Positions 1-6,734 of a DNA stretch of 26,267 nt are shown here, one piece after another (the stretch's first letter is position 1; the number at the start of each line of letters is the position of its first letter). The notes under the pieces were generated by a model. That model made no database searches and was not told where the DNA came from. It saw only the letters and a program-made list of their open reading frames with translations. The DNA is from JBCCEJ01 sp039030335 (GTDB lineage: Bacteria > Pseudomonadota > Gammaproteobacteria > HK1): NCBI GenBank assembly GCA_039030335.1, contig JBCCEJ010000081.1, positions 1-26,267 on the forward strand, given 5' to 3'. The translations under genes were made by a program, and so were the position numbers.

Positions 1-1
1 G

Positions 2-136
2 TTCATACATGGCAAAGGCTTCATTCACAGGGATATCAAACCGGACAACTTCCTGATGGGAGTAGGAAGACACTGCAATAAAGTGTATGCTGTGGATTTT
101 GGGCTGGCCAAAAAGTACAGAGACTCCAGAACGCAG
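2..136 (+). other. Fragment of a eukaryotic casein kinase 1 catalytic domain, probable chimeric contig end
   Basis: Reading from base 2 gives about 45 uninterrupted codons of a protein kinase core: the catalytic loop HRDIKPDNF (bases 26-52), a GRHCNK segment typical of animal CK1-alpha, the metal-binding DFG (95-103) and the CK1 hallmark LAKKYRDSRT (104-133). Similarity stops at about base 133-136, where CK1 proteins continue with a QHIPYRE-type stretch, and the next bases are ordinary bacterial intergenic sequence leading into the 3' end of the minus-strand selenoprotein gene. The fragment is visibly poorer in G+C than everything after it and starts at the window edge, with no start codon. 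CK1 is a eukaryotic Ser/Thr kinase family; a bacterial gene that loses all similarity exactly at a base-composition break is much less likely than an assembly join to host DNA or cDNA-like sequence. Identity as CK1 is sure; its origin is inference. Confidence 0.9.
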
Positions 137-165
137 GCCGTGGCACGCTGCGGTTGGTGAGCCGG

Positions 166-687
166 CTAGTCGTCCAGCAGGATCGCCAGCGACTGCTGAT
201 ACGCCACTTCGGCACGGACCTGAATCTCTGGCAACGTCCGGCTGCCGATCGGATGTTCGACCATGACGAAGGGGTAGTCGGGCATGCCCAGCATGCGCGC
301 GATGTTGCGTGAAGTGACCTCAAACGGGTCGGTGCACAGCACGATCGCGCGTTTGCCGAGCTGCTCGAAGGTGATGCCGTCATGCACACTGCACGTTGAG
401 CAACTCCCTCAATCACCCATGGCGGTCAGCAGAAAATCTGCCTGACCAGCGATCTCCTCCAGCAATCCGTCCGGTGCCGGCGCGCTCGCATTATTCTTCG
501 AGAACATCGGCGTGACTTCGCAGCCATGCCGCGCACTGAACAGTGCCGCCGTTTCCGTTATCAGCACATCGCCGTTGACCTTGCCGTTGGTCAGCAGACC
601 GATGGTCTTGCCTTGCAGCGCGGTGAGCGCCGGAGCCCGTGCGTAGCCGCGTTGTGGCGGCGGGACGGTGGGGTCCATCAATTCCAC
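166..687 (-). CDS. UGSC-family selenoprotein (in-frame TGA read as selenocysteine)
   Basis: Two same-frame open stretches separated only by a TGA at 411-409 form one 173-residue protein. The sequence around the stop reads TAMGD-U-GSCSTCSVHDG, the U-G-S-C signature after which this family is named, so residue 93 is taken as selenocysteine with Cys96 as resolving partner and Cys99 nearby. Sequence after the TGA (FEQLGKRAIVLCTDPF..., MVEHPIGS) continues the same family, which excludes a real stop. A hairpin 14-28 nt after the UGA fits the bacterial SECIS rules (separate entry). The start is a GTG at 687 with GGAGG at 697-701, 9 nt upstream; an ATG at 678 is the alternative. It is the last gene of an operon with an enoyl-CoA hydratase and a 358-aa protein. 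A thiol/selenol redox role is likely from the motif, but the substrate is unknown. Automatic annotation would split it in two. Confidence 0.93.
381..395 (-). promoter_or_regulatory. Bacterial SECIS-like hairpin in the UGSC selenoprotein gene
   Basis: In the mRNA sense the bases CGUGCA-GUG-UGCAUG fold into a 6-bp stem (one G-U pair) with a GUG apical loop. The loop begins 20 nt after the UGA at 411-409 and its first base is G. Bacterial SECIS elements are short hairpins directly after the UGA, with an apical loop 16-37 nt downstream and a G among its first two bases, so all criteria are met. It would recruit SelB to insert selenocysteine. Folding was done by eye. Confidence 0.8.
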
Positions 688-783
688 TTCAGCAGTCCTC
701 CGAGGTGGTGGGTAAGACGTCGACGGCCGAGGTCCCGAGACCGGTCGTCGGCGAGTTTCTGGTGTCTCCAGGCCGGGCCGCGT

Positions 784-1530
784 TCAGGCGCTCCCGATCG
801 CCTGATCCACGTAGGCCTGAATGCGCGAGCGCGTGCCTTCCTCGAGCCAGATACGCTCGACTTCGCGCTCCTCGTCTTCCAACTCATGCAGGCGCAGGAA
901 GACCTGCTCGCGGAGCTGCCATTTGGTAACCGCAAATGATTCGGGCGCCAGCGAGCAGAGGTCGCGCACCGAGTCGATGGCCTTCGTCTGCAGCTCATCA
1001 GCCGATACGAGGTCATCGACGAGCCCGAGCTGTTGCGCAGTGGCCGGGCTCAGACGCTCGCCGCGATAGACGATGCGCTCCGCATGGCGCCCGGCCACCT
1101 GGCGAATCATCTCGAGCGCCATGCTCGGGAACGGCACCCCCACGCGCAGTTCCGGTACGCCGATCGTGGCACCGGCGTCGGCCATGATGCGGTGATCGGC
1201 GGCGATCGCGATGATGCAGCCGCCGGCCAGCGCATGTCCGTTGATAGCGGTCACCATCGGATTCGGGAATGCGTATAGCGCTTTGAAAGCGCGCGACAGG
1301 GCGGGCAAAAAAGTGTGCACGTAGCCGACGTCCTCTTGCAGCACTCGGTGCAGGTCGACGCCGGCCGAGAAGATCGAGCCGCTCGCGGTCAGCACCACGC
1401 CGCGCGCGCTGGTGCGCAGCTCATCGAGCTTTCCGACCAGGCCGTTACAGAACTCGGTGTCGAGCGCGTTGGCCTTGCCGTGGCACATCGTGACGACGGC
1501 GATGTCATCGTGCATTTCCGTATCGAACAT
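784..1530 (-). CDS. Enoyl-CoA hydratase/isomerase (crotonase) family protein
   Basis: The 248-residue protein has the crotonase fold signatures in order: FSAGVDLHRV (first oxyanion-hole segment), INGHALAGGCIIAIAADHRI (second oxyanion-hole segment and core helix) and IGVPELRVGVPFP, whose Glu matches the first catalytic Glu of hydratases, followed by an acidic residue in LGLVDDLV at the second catalytic position. The family acts on acyl-CoA thioesters (hydration, isomerisation, dehalogenation, C-C cleavage), so the reaction is not fixed by sequence alone. Full length for the family. It sits between the 358-aa protein gene (36 bp upstream) and the UGSC selenoprotein gene (about 96 bp downstream), all on one strand, so it is probably co-transcribed and ties this little-understood selenoprotein to CoA-thioester chemistry. 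Confidence 0.9.
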   Translation of the reverse strand: MFDTEMHDDIAVVTMCHGKANALDTEFCNGLVGKLDELRTSARGVVLTASGSIFSAGVDLHRVLQEDVGYVHTFLPALSRAFKALYAFPNPMVTAINGHALAGGCIIAIAADHRIMADAGATIGVPELRVGVPFPSMALEMIRQVAGRHAERIVYRGERLSPATAQQLGLVDDLVSADELQTKAIDSVRDLCSLAPESFAVTKWQLREQVFLRLHELEDEEREVERIWLEEGTRSRIQAYVDQAIGSA

Positions 1531-1566
1531 CCGCAGTGCTCCCGATGTATTAAGCGCTGGTTTAAT

Positions 1567-2643
1567 TCAGTCGCAGTCGATGCAGACACCGATCGCCTGC
1601 GACTGCCGGAGCGAAGCGCGGGTGCGGCTCCACGACGGCACGAATCCCGAATGCCCGCCGGCTTCGCCGCCACCCACGACCACCAGAATGTCCTCTGGTG
1701 CCAGGCCGCGGTGCATCTGGTCTTCGCCGGCCAACGGGTGGGCGTCAGGCCCGTGGTGCTGCAGGTCGTAATCGTCCTGCCGGAACTTGCCGATATGCTT
1801 CATGAAATCGACACTGCGATAAGCATTGGCGAACAGGAAGTCCTGCACGTCCTTGCGACTCCAGCCGGTGCCCGCCACGATACGCGCATGTTCCGGTGAC
1901 AAAATGACAGCCGACTCACCGATGGTCAGGCAACCGGAGTTCGCCATCGCGTCGGCCATCGTCAGCAGCACCGCTTCCGGGGTGTTGGCGCCATGGTTTT
2001 CTACGTTTACGAATCCACCGCCGGCGTACACTGTCACCGAGCTGACTCCTTCCGGATAGTCCAACTCTTCGCAGAGCAGTGGCCATGGATTGCCAGCTGC
2101 ACGTTCGCCGATGCAAAACGCGCCCTTGCCCGGATGCCCCTGCGTGGATTTATCCGACACGCCCGGGATCATCCTGAAGACGTTCATCAAGATGAGACGT
2201 ACGCAGCGCCCGATCGACGAGTTCGCGCGGTTGCCCGGGCCGAACAGGTTGACGTCGCAGTTGAGCCCGATGTCGTCGACCACGGGCCCGCTGACGATCA
2301 GCAACGGGGCGGAACCGCCAGTGCTCGCCGTGCTGCCGTGGAAATTGAAGCCCGGTTGGTTCATCGCTTCGAGTGCCGCGACGATCACCGGGAAGTACTC
2401 CGGGAGGCAGCCGGACATGACGGCGTTGACGGCAGCTGCATGCACCGTGCAGTTCAGCCCGGTTGCGGGGTGCTCGGCGAGCACGGTCTCTGGGGGCCGG
2501 CCCTCGAACGCGAGCATCTGTTCGACGCGGCTGCGCTCGGGCGGGATGACCGGCAGGCCGTCAGTCCAGCCCTGTTCGTAGCAGTAGTCGAGCGCGCTCA
2601 GCGCGTCATCCGCAACGTCGTGAACCTTGGCCGGTGCTTGCAT
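1567..2643 (-). CDS. Uncharacterised conserved protein, first gene of the UGSC operon
   Basis: The product has 358 residues and no signal peptide or membrane segment. I do not recognise a characterised enzyme family. Landmarks are YEQGWTDGLPVIPPERSRVE near residue 25, a conserved-looking core with NCTVHAAAVNAVMSG and a Gly-rich GSTASTGGSAPLLIVSGPV segment, an asparagine-rich patch LFGPGNRANSSIGR, and a C-terminal VVVGGGEAGGHSGFVPSW. From memory, the GWTDGLP(V/I)(V/I)PPT-type start recurs in proteins encoded next to UGSC selenoproteins, so it may be a functional partner; that is recollection, not a search. The ATG at 2643 is only 42 bp from the divergent hydrolase start, so promoters for both directions must be packed there or lie inside the genes. 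The final 25 residues are basic and look less conserved. Confidence 0.75.
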   Translation of the reverse strand: MQAPAKVHDVADDALSALDYCYEQGWTDGLPVIPPERSRVEQMLAFEGRPPETVLAEHPATGLNCTVHAAAVNAVMSGCLPEYFPVIVAALEAMNQPGFNFHGSTASTGGSAPLLIVSGPVVDDIGLNCDVNLFGPGNRANSSIGRCVRLILMNVFRMIPGVSDKSTQGHPGKGAFCIGERAAGNPWPLLCEELDYPEGVSSVTVYAGGGFVNVENHGANTPEAVLLTMADAMANSGCLTIGESAVILSPEHARIVAGTGWSRKDVQDFLFANAYRSVDFMKHIGKFRQDDYDLQHHGPDAHPLAGEDQMHRGLAPEDILVVVGGGEAGGHSGFVPSWSRTRASLRQSQAIGVCIDCD

Positions 2644-2685
2644 GTGGCATCCTCCGTTGGACCGAGCAGTCCCAGGTGTTGGAAC

Positions 2686-3513
2686 ATGACCAGTCTAATG
2701 ACCCCGGGCGATTATGTCGCTCTGCCTGAACGCCGGCCAGACCGCCGGGTGCCGTACGGTCCGCACGAACAGCAGTACGGCGAGCTGTATCTGCCCGACG
2801 CGCCCCGTGCGCCGCGCGTTTTGCTGCTGCATGGCGGTTGCTGGCAGCACGCGTTTGGGCTGCGGCCGATGGGCCAGTTTGCGCGGGCCCTGGCTGATAG
2901 CGGTCTCATGGTACTGAATCTCGAGTATCGGAGGCTCGGCGGCGAGGGCGGTTGGCCGAATACCTTCACCGATGTCCAGCGCGGCTATGCGGCGCTGCTC
3001 TCGGCTTCGGTCGAATGGGGATGCGATCCGCGACCGGTCACCGTGGTCGGTCATTCAGCGGGCGGTCACCTGGCCCTGTGGCTCGCCGGGCTCTGGCGTT
3101 TGCCCGCCGATTCGGAACTCCGCGCCGAGCCGGTGGCGGCGCCGGGCGCCGTGGTCTCCGTCGCCGGGATCGGCAACCTGGCGTCAGCACTTGCCGACGG
3201 GATTTGCCGCGGCGCCCCGGGCGATCTGGTCGGGGGGCCGCCGGACGCACTGGCGCAACGGTATGCGCAAGCCTCGCCGCATGCGCTGCTGCCGCTTGGC
3301 GTGCCGCACTGGCATATCCACGGCATCGAGGACCCGTTGGTGCCGCCGCATCACGTGCAGCAGTTTGTCGACGCCGCTCTCGCTTCCGGTGACGCGGTGT
3401 ATCACACCCCGGTCGACAACGCCGGGCACTTCGAGGTCGTGACGGCCGGGTCGCCCGTCTGGGCGGACGTGATGGGTGCGGTAACCGCAGCGGTGGAGGC
3501 GGCGGCGAACTGA
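2686..3513 (+). CDS. Alpha/beta hydrolase, kynurenine-formamidase/esterase-like
   Basis: A 275-residue alpha/beta hydrolase. HGGCW near residue 50 is the oxyanion-hole motif of the hormone-sensitive-lipase and kynurenine formamidase groups (HGGYW). VVGHSAGGHLA supplies the nucleophile Ser, GIEDPLVPP the acidic residue and NAGHFEV the catalytic His. It therefore hydrolyses an ester or amide in the cytoplasm; no signal peptide is seen. The frame is open far upstream, to base 1993, but that stretch is antisense to the 358-aa gene and rich in Arg, so I place the start at ATG 2686, just before MTSLMTPGDYV, with a weak AGGTG upstream. It is transcribed away from the UGSC operon and converges on the carboxylase gene. 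The substrate is not predictable; a role beside the UGSC operon is suggested only by the 42-bp divergent spacing. Confidence 0.87.
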   Translation: MTSLMTPGDYVALPERRPDRRVPYGPHEQQYGELYLPDAPRAPRVLLLHGGCWQHAFGLRPMGQFARALADSGLMVLNLEYRRLGGEGGWPNTFTDVQRGYAALLSASVEWGCDPRPVTVVGHSAGGHLALWLAGLWRLPADSELRAEPVAAPGAVVSVAGIGNLASALADGICRGAPGDLVGGPPDALAQRYAQASPHALLPLGVPHWHIHGIEDPLVPPHHVQQFVDAALASGDAVYHTPVDNAGHFEVVTAGSPVWADVMGAVTAAVEAAAN

Positions 3514-3570
3514 CGTTCCTGCGGAACGTTGACGGGTCCTGGCGAGCGCTCGCGGGACCGCATCCCGTCA
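3513..3570. terminator. Nested inverted repeats between convergent genes, likely bidirectional terminator
   Basis: Directly at the hydrolase stop codon there is a 7-bp hairpin, ACGTTCC-TGC-GGAACGT (3513-3529). It is followed by a larger dyad with arms TGACGGG (3530-3536) and CCCGTCA (3564-3570), which encloses GGTCC/GGACC (3535-3539/3555-3559) and the palindrome GCGAGCGCTCGC (3542-3553). The two flanking genes point at each other, which fits a shared termination structure. No clear T-run follows on either strand, so it is not a textbook intrinsic terminator. Confidence 0.5.
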
Positions 3571-3630
3571 GTCAGGTAATGGCGGGACGTGTTCAGCCAT
3601 CAGAAGCTTTCGCCGCACGCGCCATCGTCT

Positions 3631-5247
3631 TCAGGGAGCGACACCACAGCGCGAGCGCGGACCAAGCCCTACTTTCAGACGATGCTCGGCGAGTGCGATG
3701 TACTCACAGAGCATCGGCCGGGTCTCACGCGGGTCGATGATCTCCTCGACCGCGAGCGCCTCCGCGGTGCGAAACGGCGAGGCGTAGGCCCGCATCCGCG
3801 CTTCGAGCTCTGCCTCGCGGGCCTTTGGATCGGGCGCCGCTTCGATCTCGCGACGGAATGCCGCAGCAACGCCGCCTTCCACCGGTAGCGAGCCCCACTC
3901 ACCGGTTGGCCACGCGAGCTTGAGATCGATGTCGTTCTTGTTGCAGGTCGCCATGCCGGCCATTCCGTAACATTTGCGGATAACCAGGGTCAGTGTCGGT
4001 ACCTTGAGCTGGCCGGCCGTGTAGACCACCCGCATTCCCTCACGCAGCGTCCCGGCTTCTTCTGCGTTGAGACCCACCATGAATCCCGGTACGTCGACGA
4101 AGAACACGATCGGCAGGTGGAACGTGTCGCAAAGTTCCATGAAGTGGATCTGTTTGCGCGCTGCGTCAGCATCCATCGCGCCGGCGTAGATCATCGGATC
4201 GTTAGCGATGATGCCGACCGGTCGGCCACCGAGACGCGCCAGCGCACACACCACCGCTTTGCCGTATTCGCGCCGGATCTCAAACATGGAGCCGTCGTCG
4301 ACGACTTTCTGCACGAGCTTGCGCATGTTGTACGGCTGTCGGCGGTTCTCCGGCACGATCGTCGCGAGCGCCTCGTCCATCCGGTCAGCCGGGTCATCGG
4401 TCGCGGTCACCGGGGGTAACTCCCAGACGTTGGTCGGCATGTAGGTCAGAAACCGCCTGACCTGCTCGAAGGCTTCCGCTTCCGACGCGACGACATTGTG
4501 GATGGCACCGGCTTTGCGGACCGCAACACCCGGGCCGCCGAGTTCTTCTTTGGAGATGGTTTGCCCGAGCGCGCGTTTCACGACCGGGGGGCCGGCCGCG
4601 AAAATCTGACTGCTGCCGCTTACCATCACGGAGAAGTGCGACAGGATCGCGCGTCCCGCCGGGCCGCCGGCAGCCGTGCCAAGTACCGCGGATGCCACCG
4701 GTACTTCGCCCAACAGTTCGACCGACCGTTCGAAACCGTCGATGCCCGGAAACGTGACGTAGCCGCGGCGTTCCGCCGAGGTCACTGAACCACCCGCGCC
4801 GTCAACGAGGTTCACGAGCGGGATCTTGTAGTAGTGCGCCAGGTCTTCAACGTACCCGCCCTGGCCGCCTTTGCGCCGCGCCGCGCCGAAACTGGTGCCG
4901 CCGCGCACCGTGAAGTCTTCACCGCCGATCGCAACCGGCCTGCCGTCGATCTGAGCCGTTCCGCCGACGTACGTCGCGGGCGTGACGTGTTCGAGTTCGA
5001 GGTCTTCTGAATATTGCGCGCGCCCGGCGAACGTGCCGATCTCCCGGAAGCTGCCGGCGTCGCAGATGGCGTCCAGCCGCTCGCGGACGGTCAGGCGCCC
5101 GGCCTCGTGCTGGCGCGCGACGTTGGCGTCACCGCCCATGCGCAATGCGAACGCGCGACGCCGCTCGAGTTCTTCCAGTTCGGCGGCTCGAATGGAGCCC
5201 GTCGAATCGTCTCCGCGCGGCTTGCCGTCGTTTGTGTCGTCGCTCAT
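3631..5247 (-). CDS. Acyl-CoA carboxylase carboxyltransferase (beta) subunit
   Basis: The 538-residue protein matches the carboxyltransferase fold of propionyl-CoA/methylcrotonyl-CoA/methylmalonyl-CoA-type carboxylases over its whole length. It has an N-terminal GRLTVRERLDAICDAGSF, a first crotonase-like half with VNLVDGAGGSV and SGSSQIFAAGPPVVKRALG, and a second half with GRPVGIIANDP, PIVFFVDVPGFMVG and the GMAGMATCNKND segment. These enzymes move a carboxyl group from carboxybiotin to an acyl-CoA and need a biotin carboxylase/BCCP alpha subunit, which is not in this window. Its start ATG (5247-5245) overlaps the TGA of the upstream acyl-CoA dehydrogenase-like gene by 4 bp, so the two are translationally coupled and probably act in one acyl-CoA pathway such as branched-chain or unusual acid breakdown. 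The exact acyl-CoA specificity cannot be read by eye. Confidence 0.93.
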   Translation of the reverse strand: MSDDTNDGKPRGDDSTGSIRAAELEELERRRAFALRMGGDANVARQHEAGRLTVRERLDAICDAGSFREIGTFAGRAQYSEDLELEHVTPATYVGGTAQIDGRPVAIGGEDFTVRGGTSFGAARRKGGQGGYVEDLAHYYKIPLVNLVDGAGGSVTSAERRGYVTFPGIDGFERSVELLGEVPVASAVLGTAAGGPAGRAILSHFSVMVSGSSQIFAAGPPVVKRALGQTISKEELGGPGVAVRKAGAIHNVVASEAEAFEQVRRFLTYMPTNVWELPPVTATDDPADRMDEALATIVPENRRQPYNMRKLVQKVVDDGSMFEIRREYGKAVVCALARLGGRPVGIIANDPMIYAGAMDADAARKQIHFMELCDTFHLPIVFFVDVPGFMVGLNAEEAGTLREGMRVVYTAGQLKVPTLTLVIRKCYGMAGMATCNKNDIDLKLAWPTGEWGSLPVEGGVAAAFRREIEAAPDPKAREAELEARMRAYASPFRTAEALAVEEIIDPRETRPMLCEYIALAEHRLKVGLGPRSRCGVAP

Positions 5248-6413
5248 GAGCCGGCCTGCGTCGCGGCATCCGCCTGCACGAACTCAAACAGGCGTTCGTG
5301 CGCCAGCGCCCAGGGCGGGCGCAGGAAGCCGAGGGCGCGCACGTCTTCGTTCCACTGCGCAAACGGGGCCGAACGTGAGAACGCGCGTCCGCCGATGGCG
5401 CGCCCTACCTGCGTCATCGTGTCTTCGGCCAGCCGTGATAGCGCGACCTTGCCGTGCAACGTCTGCAACAACGCGCGGTCGCCGGTCTGCACGGCACCGA
5501 TCATGCCGCGCAGGATCTGGTCAGCCTGCCAGTGGCCGGTTTCGGCTGCGGTCCACTCGGTTTCTTCGAGTGTCTTCAACGCCGGCCGCTTACCGAGCGT
5601 CGTTCGGGCGGCGGTCAGCGCGGCATCCAGAATACCGACCGTCACCGCCGCAAACAGGCAATTGATGAACGGCCCCAGTTGCGGAAATATCTGCAGCGCC
5701 CGGCCGTGCCACGCATACCGCTCGGCGGGCATCGCATCGAAGTGGAAGGCGTGGCTCTGCGTCGCGGCCATCCCGATGCCGTCCCATTCGGCCATGAGTC
5801 TGACGCCGGCACTGCCGTCCCAGGGCCGCGCGCGCGTGTCGAACATGAACACTTCGGGCAGGTCTTCGCCTTGCGGTTTGGCGACCGTGACCATGAACGA
5901 TGTGATTCCCGACCCGCTGCCCATGTGTTTCGCGCCCGAAATTGCCCAACTGCCGTCGGCACTTTGTGTCGCCGTCGCGCGGGTTGCCATCAGGTCGCCG
6001 GCGCTTCCAGGCTCCGAAGCGATCGTGCCGAACCAATGCCCGCTCAAGGCCAGTTCCTGCCACTTCGCACGTTGTGTTTGCCAGCTTTGCGCATACGGAT
6101 CCGGCGCGGCGTCCACCATCAGCCAGAACCCGAGCACGGCCGGATGCATCGTCGAGACGAGCGCAACGCTCGGGTCACCGGCTGCCAGTGCGCGGTAGAG
6201 CGCGCAATAAAGGGCGACGGATTCGGTCAATGATTCCCACAGGCCGCCGGCTGCGGCCGGCACCCCTGTCAGCGTCATGCCTGCATCGGACAGCTGCTGG
6301 AAATCCGCGCGTTCGAGATGTCGCCGTTCGCGTCGCTCGACGCCATCGCGGCCAAACTGGCCTGCGACGTCACGAACATTGTCGAGTACGGCCGTAGCCG
6401 TGGTTGCCTTCAT
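5244..6413 (-). CDS. Acyl-CoA dehydrogenase-family flavoprotein
   Basis: Starting at ATG 6413 (MKATTATAVLDNVR) the product is 389 residues, normal for the family; an open N-terminal extension to 6632 is Arg-rich and rejected. Visible landmarks are the helical N-terminal domain, IASEPGSAGDLMATRATAT (the EPGSGSD-like flavin/substrate strand), a beta domain with GAKHMGSGSG, and the C-terminal helical bundle with VGRAIGGRAFSRSAPF and LRPPWALAHERLFE. I do not see the YEG-type segment that carries the catalytic Glu in classical short-chain dehydrogenases. The protein could thus be either an acyl-CoA dehydrogenase of a divergent type or an acyl-CoA-dehydrogenase-like flavin monooxygenase (group D). 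It overlaps the carboxylase beta gene by 4 bp (ATGA), which supports a joint acyl-CoA catabolic role. Confidence 0.85.
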   Translation of the reverse strand: MKATTATAVLDNVRDVAGQFGRDGVERRERRHLERADFQQLSDAGMTLTGVPAAAGGLWESLTESVALYCALYRALAAGDPSVALVSTMHPAVLGFWLMVDAAPDPYAQSWQTQRAKWQELALSGHWFGTIASEPGSAGDLMATRATATQSADGSWAISGAKHMGSGSGITSFMVTVAKPQGEDLPEVFMFDTRARPWDGSAGVRLMAEWDGIGMAATQSHAFHFDAMPAERYAWHGRALQIFPQLGPFINCLFAAVTVGILDAALTAARTTLGKRPALKTLEETEWTAAETGHWQADQILRGMIGAVQTGDRALLQTLHGKVALSRLAEDTMTQVGRAIGGRAFSRSAPFAQWNEDVRALGFLRPPWALAHERLFEFVQADAATQAGS

Positions 6414-6611
6414 TGGTGTTGCTCGCCCGTCGAGGTGGCGGTGCGGCGGCTTACGCAGGCGGGTTCTCTGGAACCGGCCGCACCTGAAGATGGTTGCGCA
6501 AAGCATAACGCCTGTGCCGGCACCGGGCGTCTGGTGGCGTCTGGCGGGGCTTCCGCGCGGGTGGCAACGACGCCTTGTGCGCGGTTGGCGGCGTGCTGGC
6601 CGATGCTCTAA

Positions 6612-6680
6612 GTTGCCCTGACCGGGCAACAACGCTCGAGGTGGGCGGCGAGAGCCAGGTCACGGGTGCACCCACGTGAC
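6612..6680. promoter_or_regulatory. Dyad symmetries in the divergent intergenic region 6414-6734
   Basis: The 321-bp gap between the divergent dehydrogenase-like gene and the flavin oxidoreductase gene holds no convincing gene. It contains GTTGCCC-TGACC-GGGCAAC (6612-6630), a 7-bp inverted repeat with a 5-nt spacer, and a second region with arms GTCACG (6659-6664) and CGTGAC (6675-6680) around the palindrome GGGTGCACCC (6664-6673). Such spaced dyads are typical of dimeric repressor operators, and their placement between two divergent acyl/flavin genes suits local control, but no regulator gene is present and no protein is assigned. Confidence 0.35.
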
Positions 6681-6734
6681 GGATGGCGATGGTTCATTGG
6701 GAACGCTGGTGGTATGCGGTTGGAGGAACAACGT

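Noticed and set aside
1..136. A genuine bacterial eukaryotic-like Ser/Thr kinase
   Set aside because: The sequence is CK1-specific, not of the bacterial PknB type, and similarity ends at a composition break in mid-domain.
409..411. TGA as a true stop or point nonsense mutation splitting the UGSC gene
   Set aside because: The codon is exactly at the Sec position of a family named for it, with a SECIS-like hairpin and an intact downstream frame.
1993..2685. Long N-terminal extension of the plus-strand alpha/beta hydrolase frame
   Set aside because: It is antisense to the well-conserved 358-aa gene, Arg/His-rich and unlike any hydrolase; the fold begins after ATG 2686.
5014..6198. 394-codon plus-strand frame over the carboxylase and dehydrogenase genes
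   Set aside because: Composition of an antisense shadow, no domain signature, no ribosome site.
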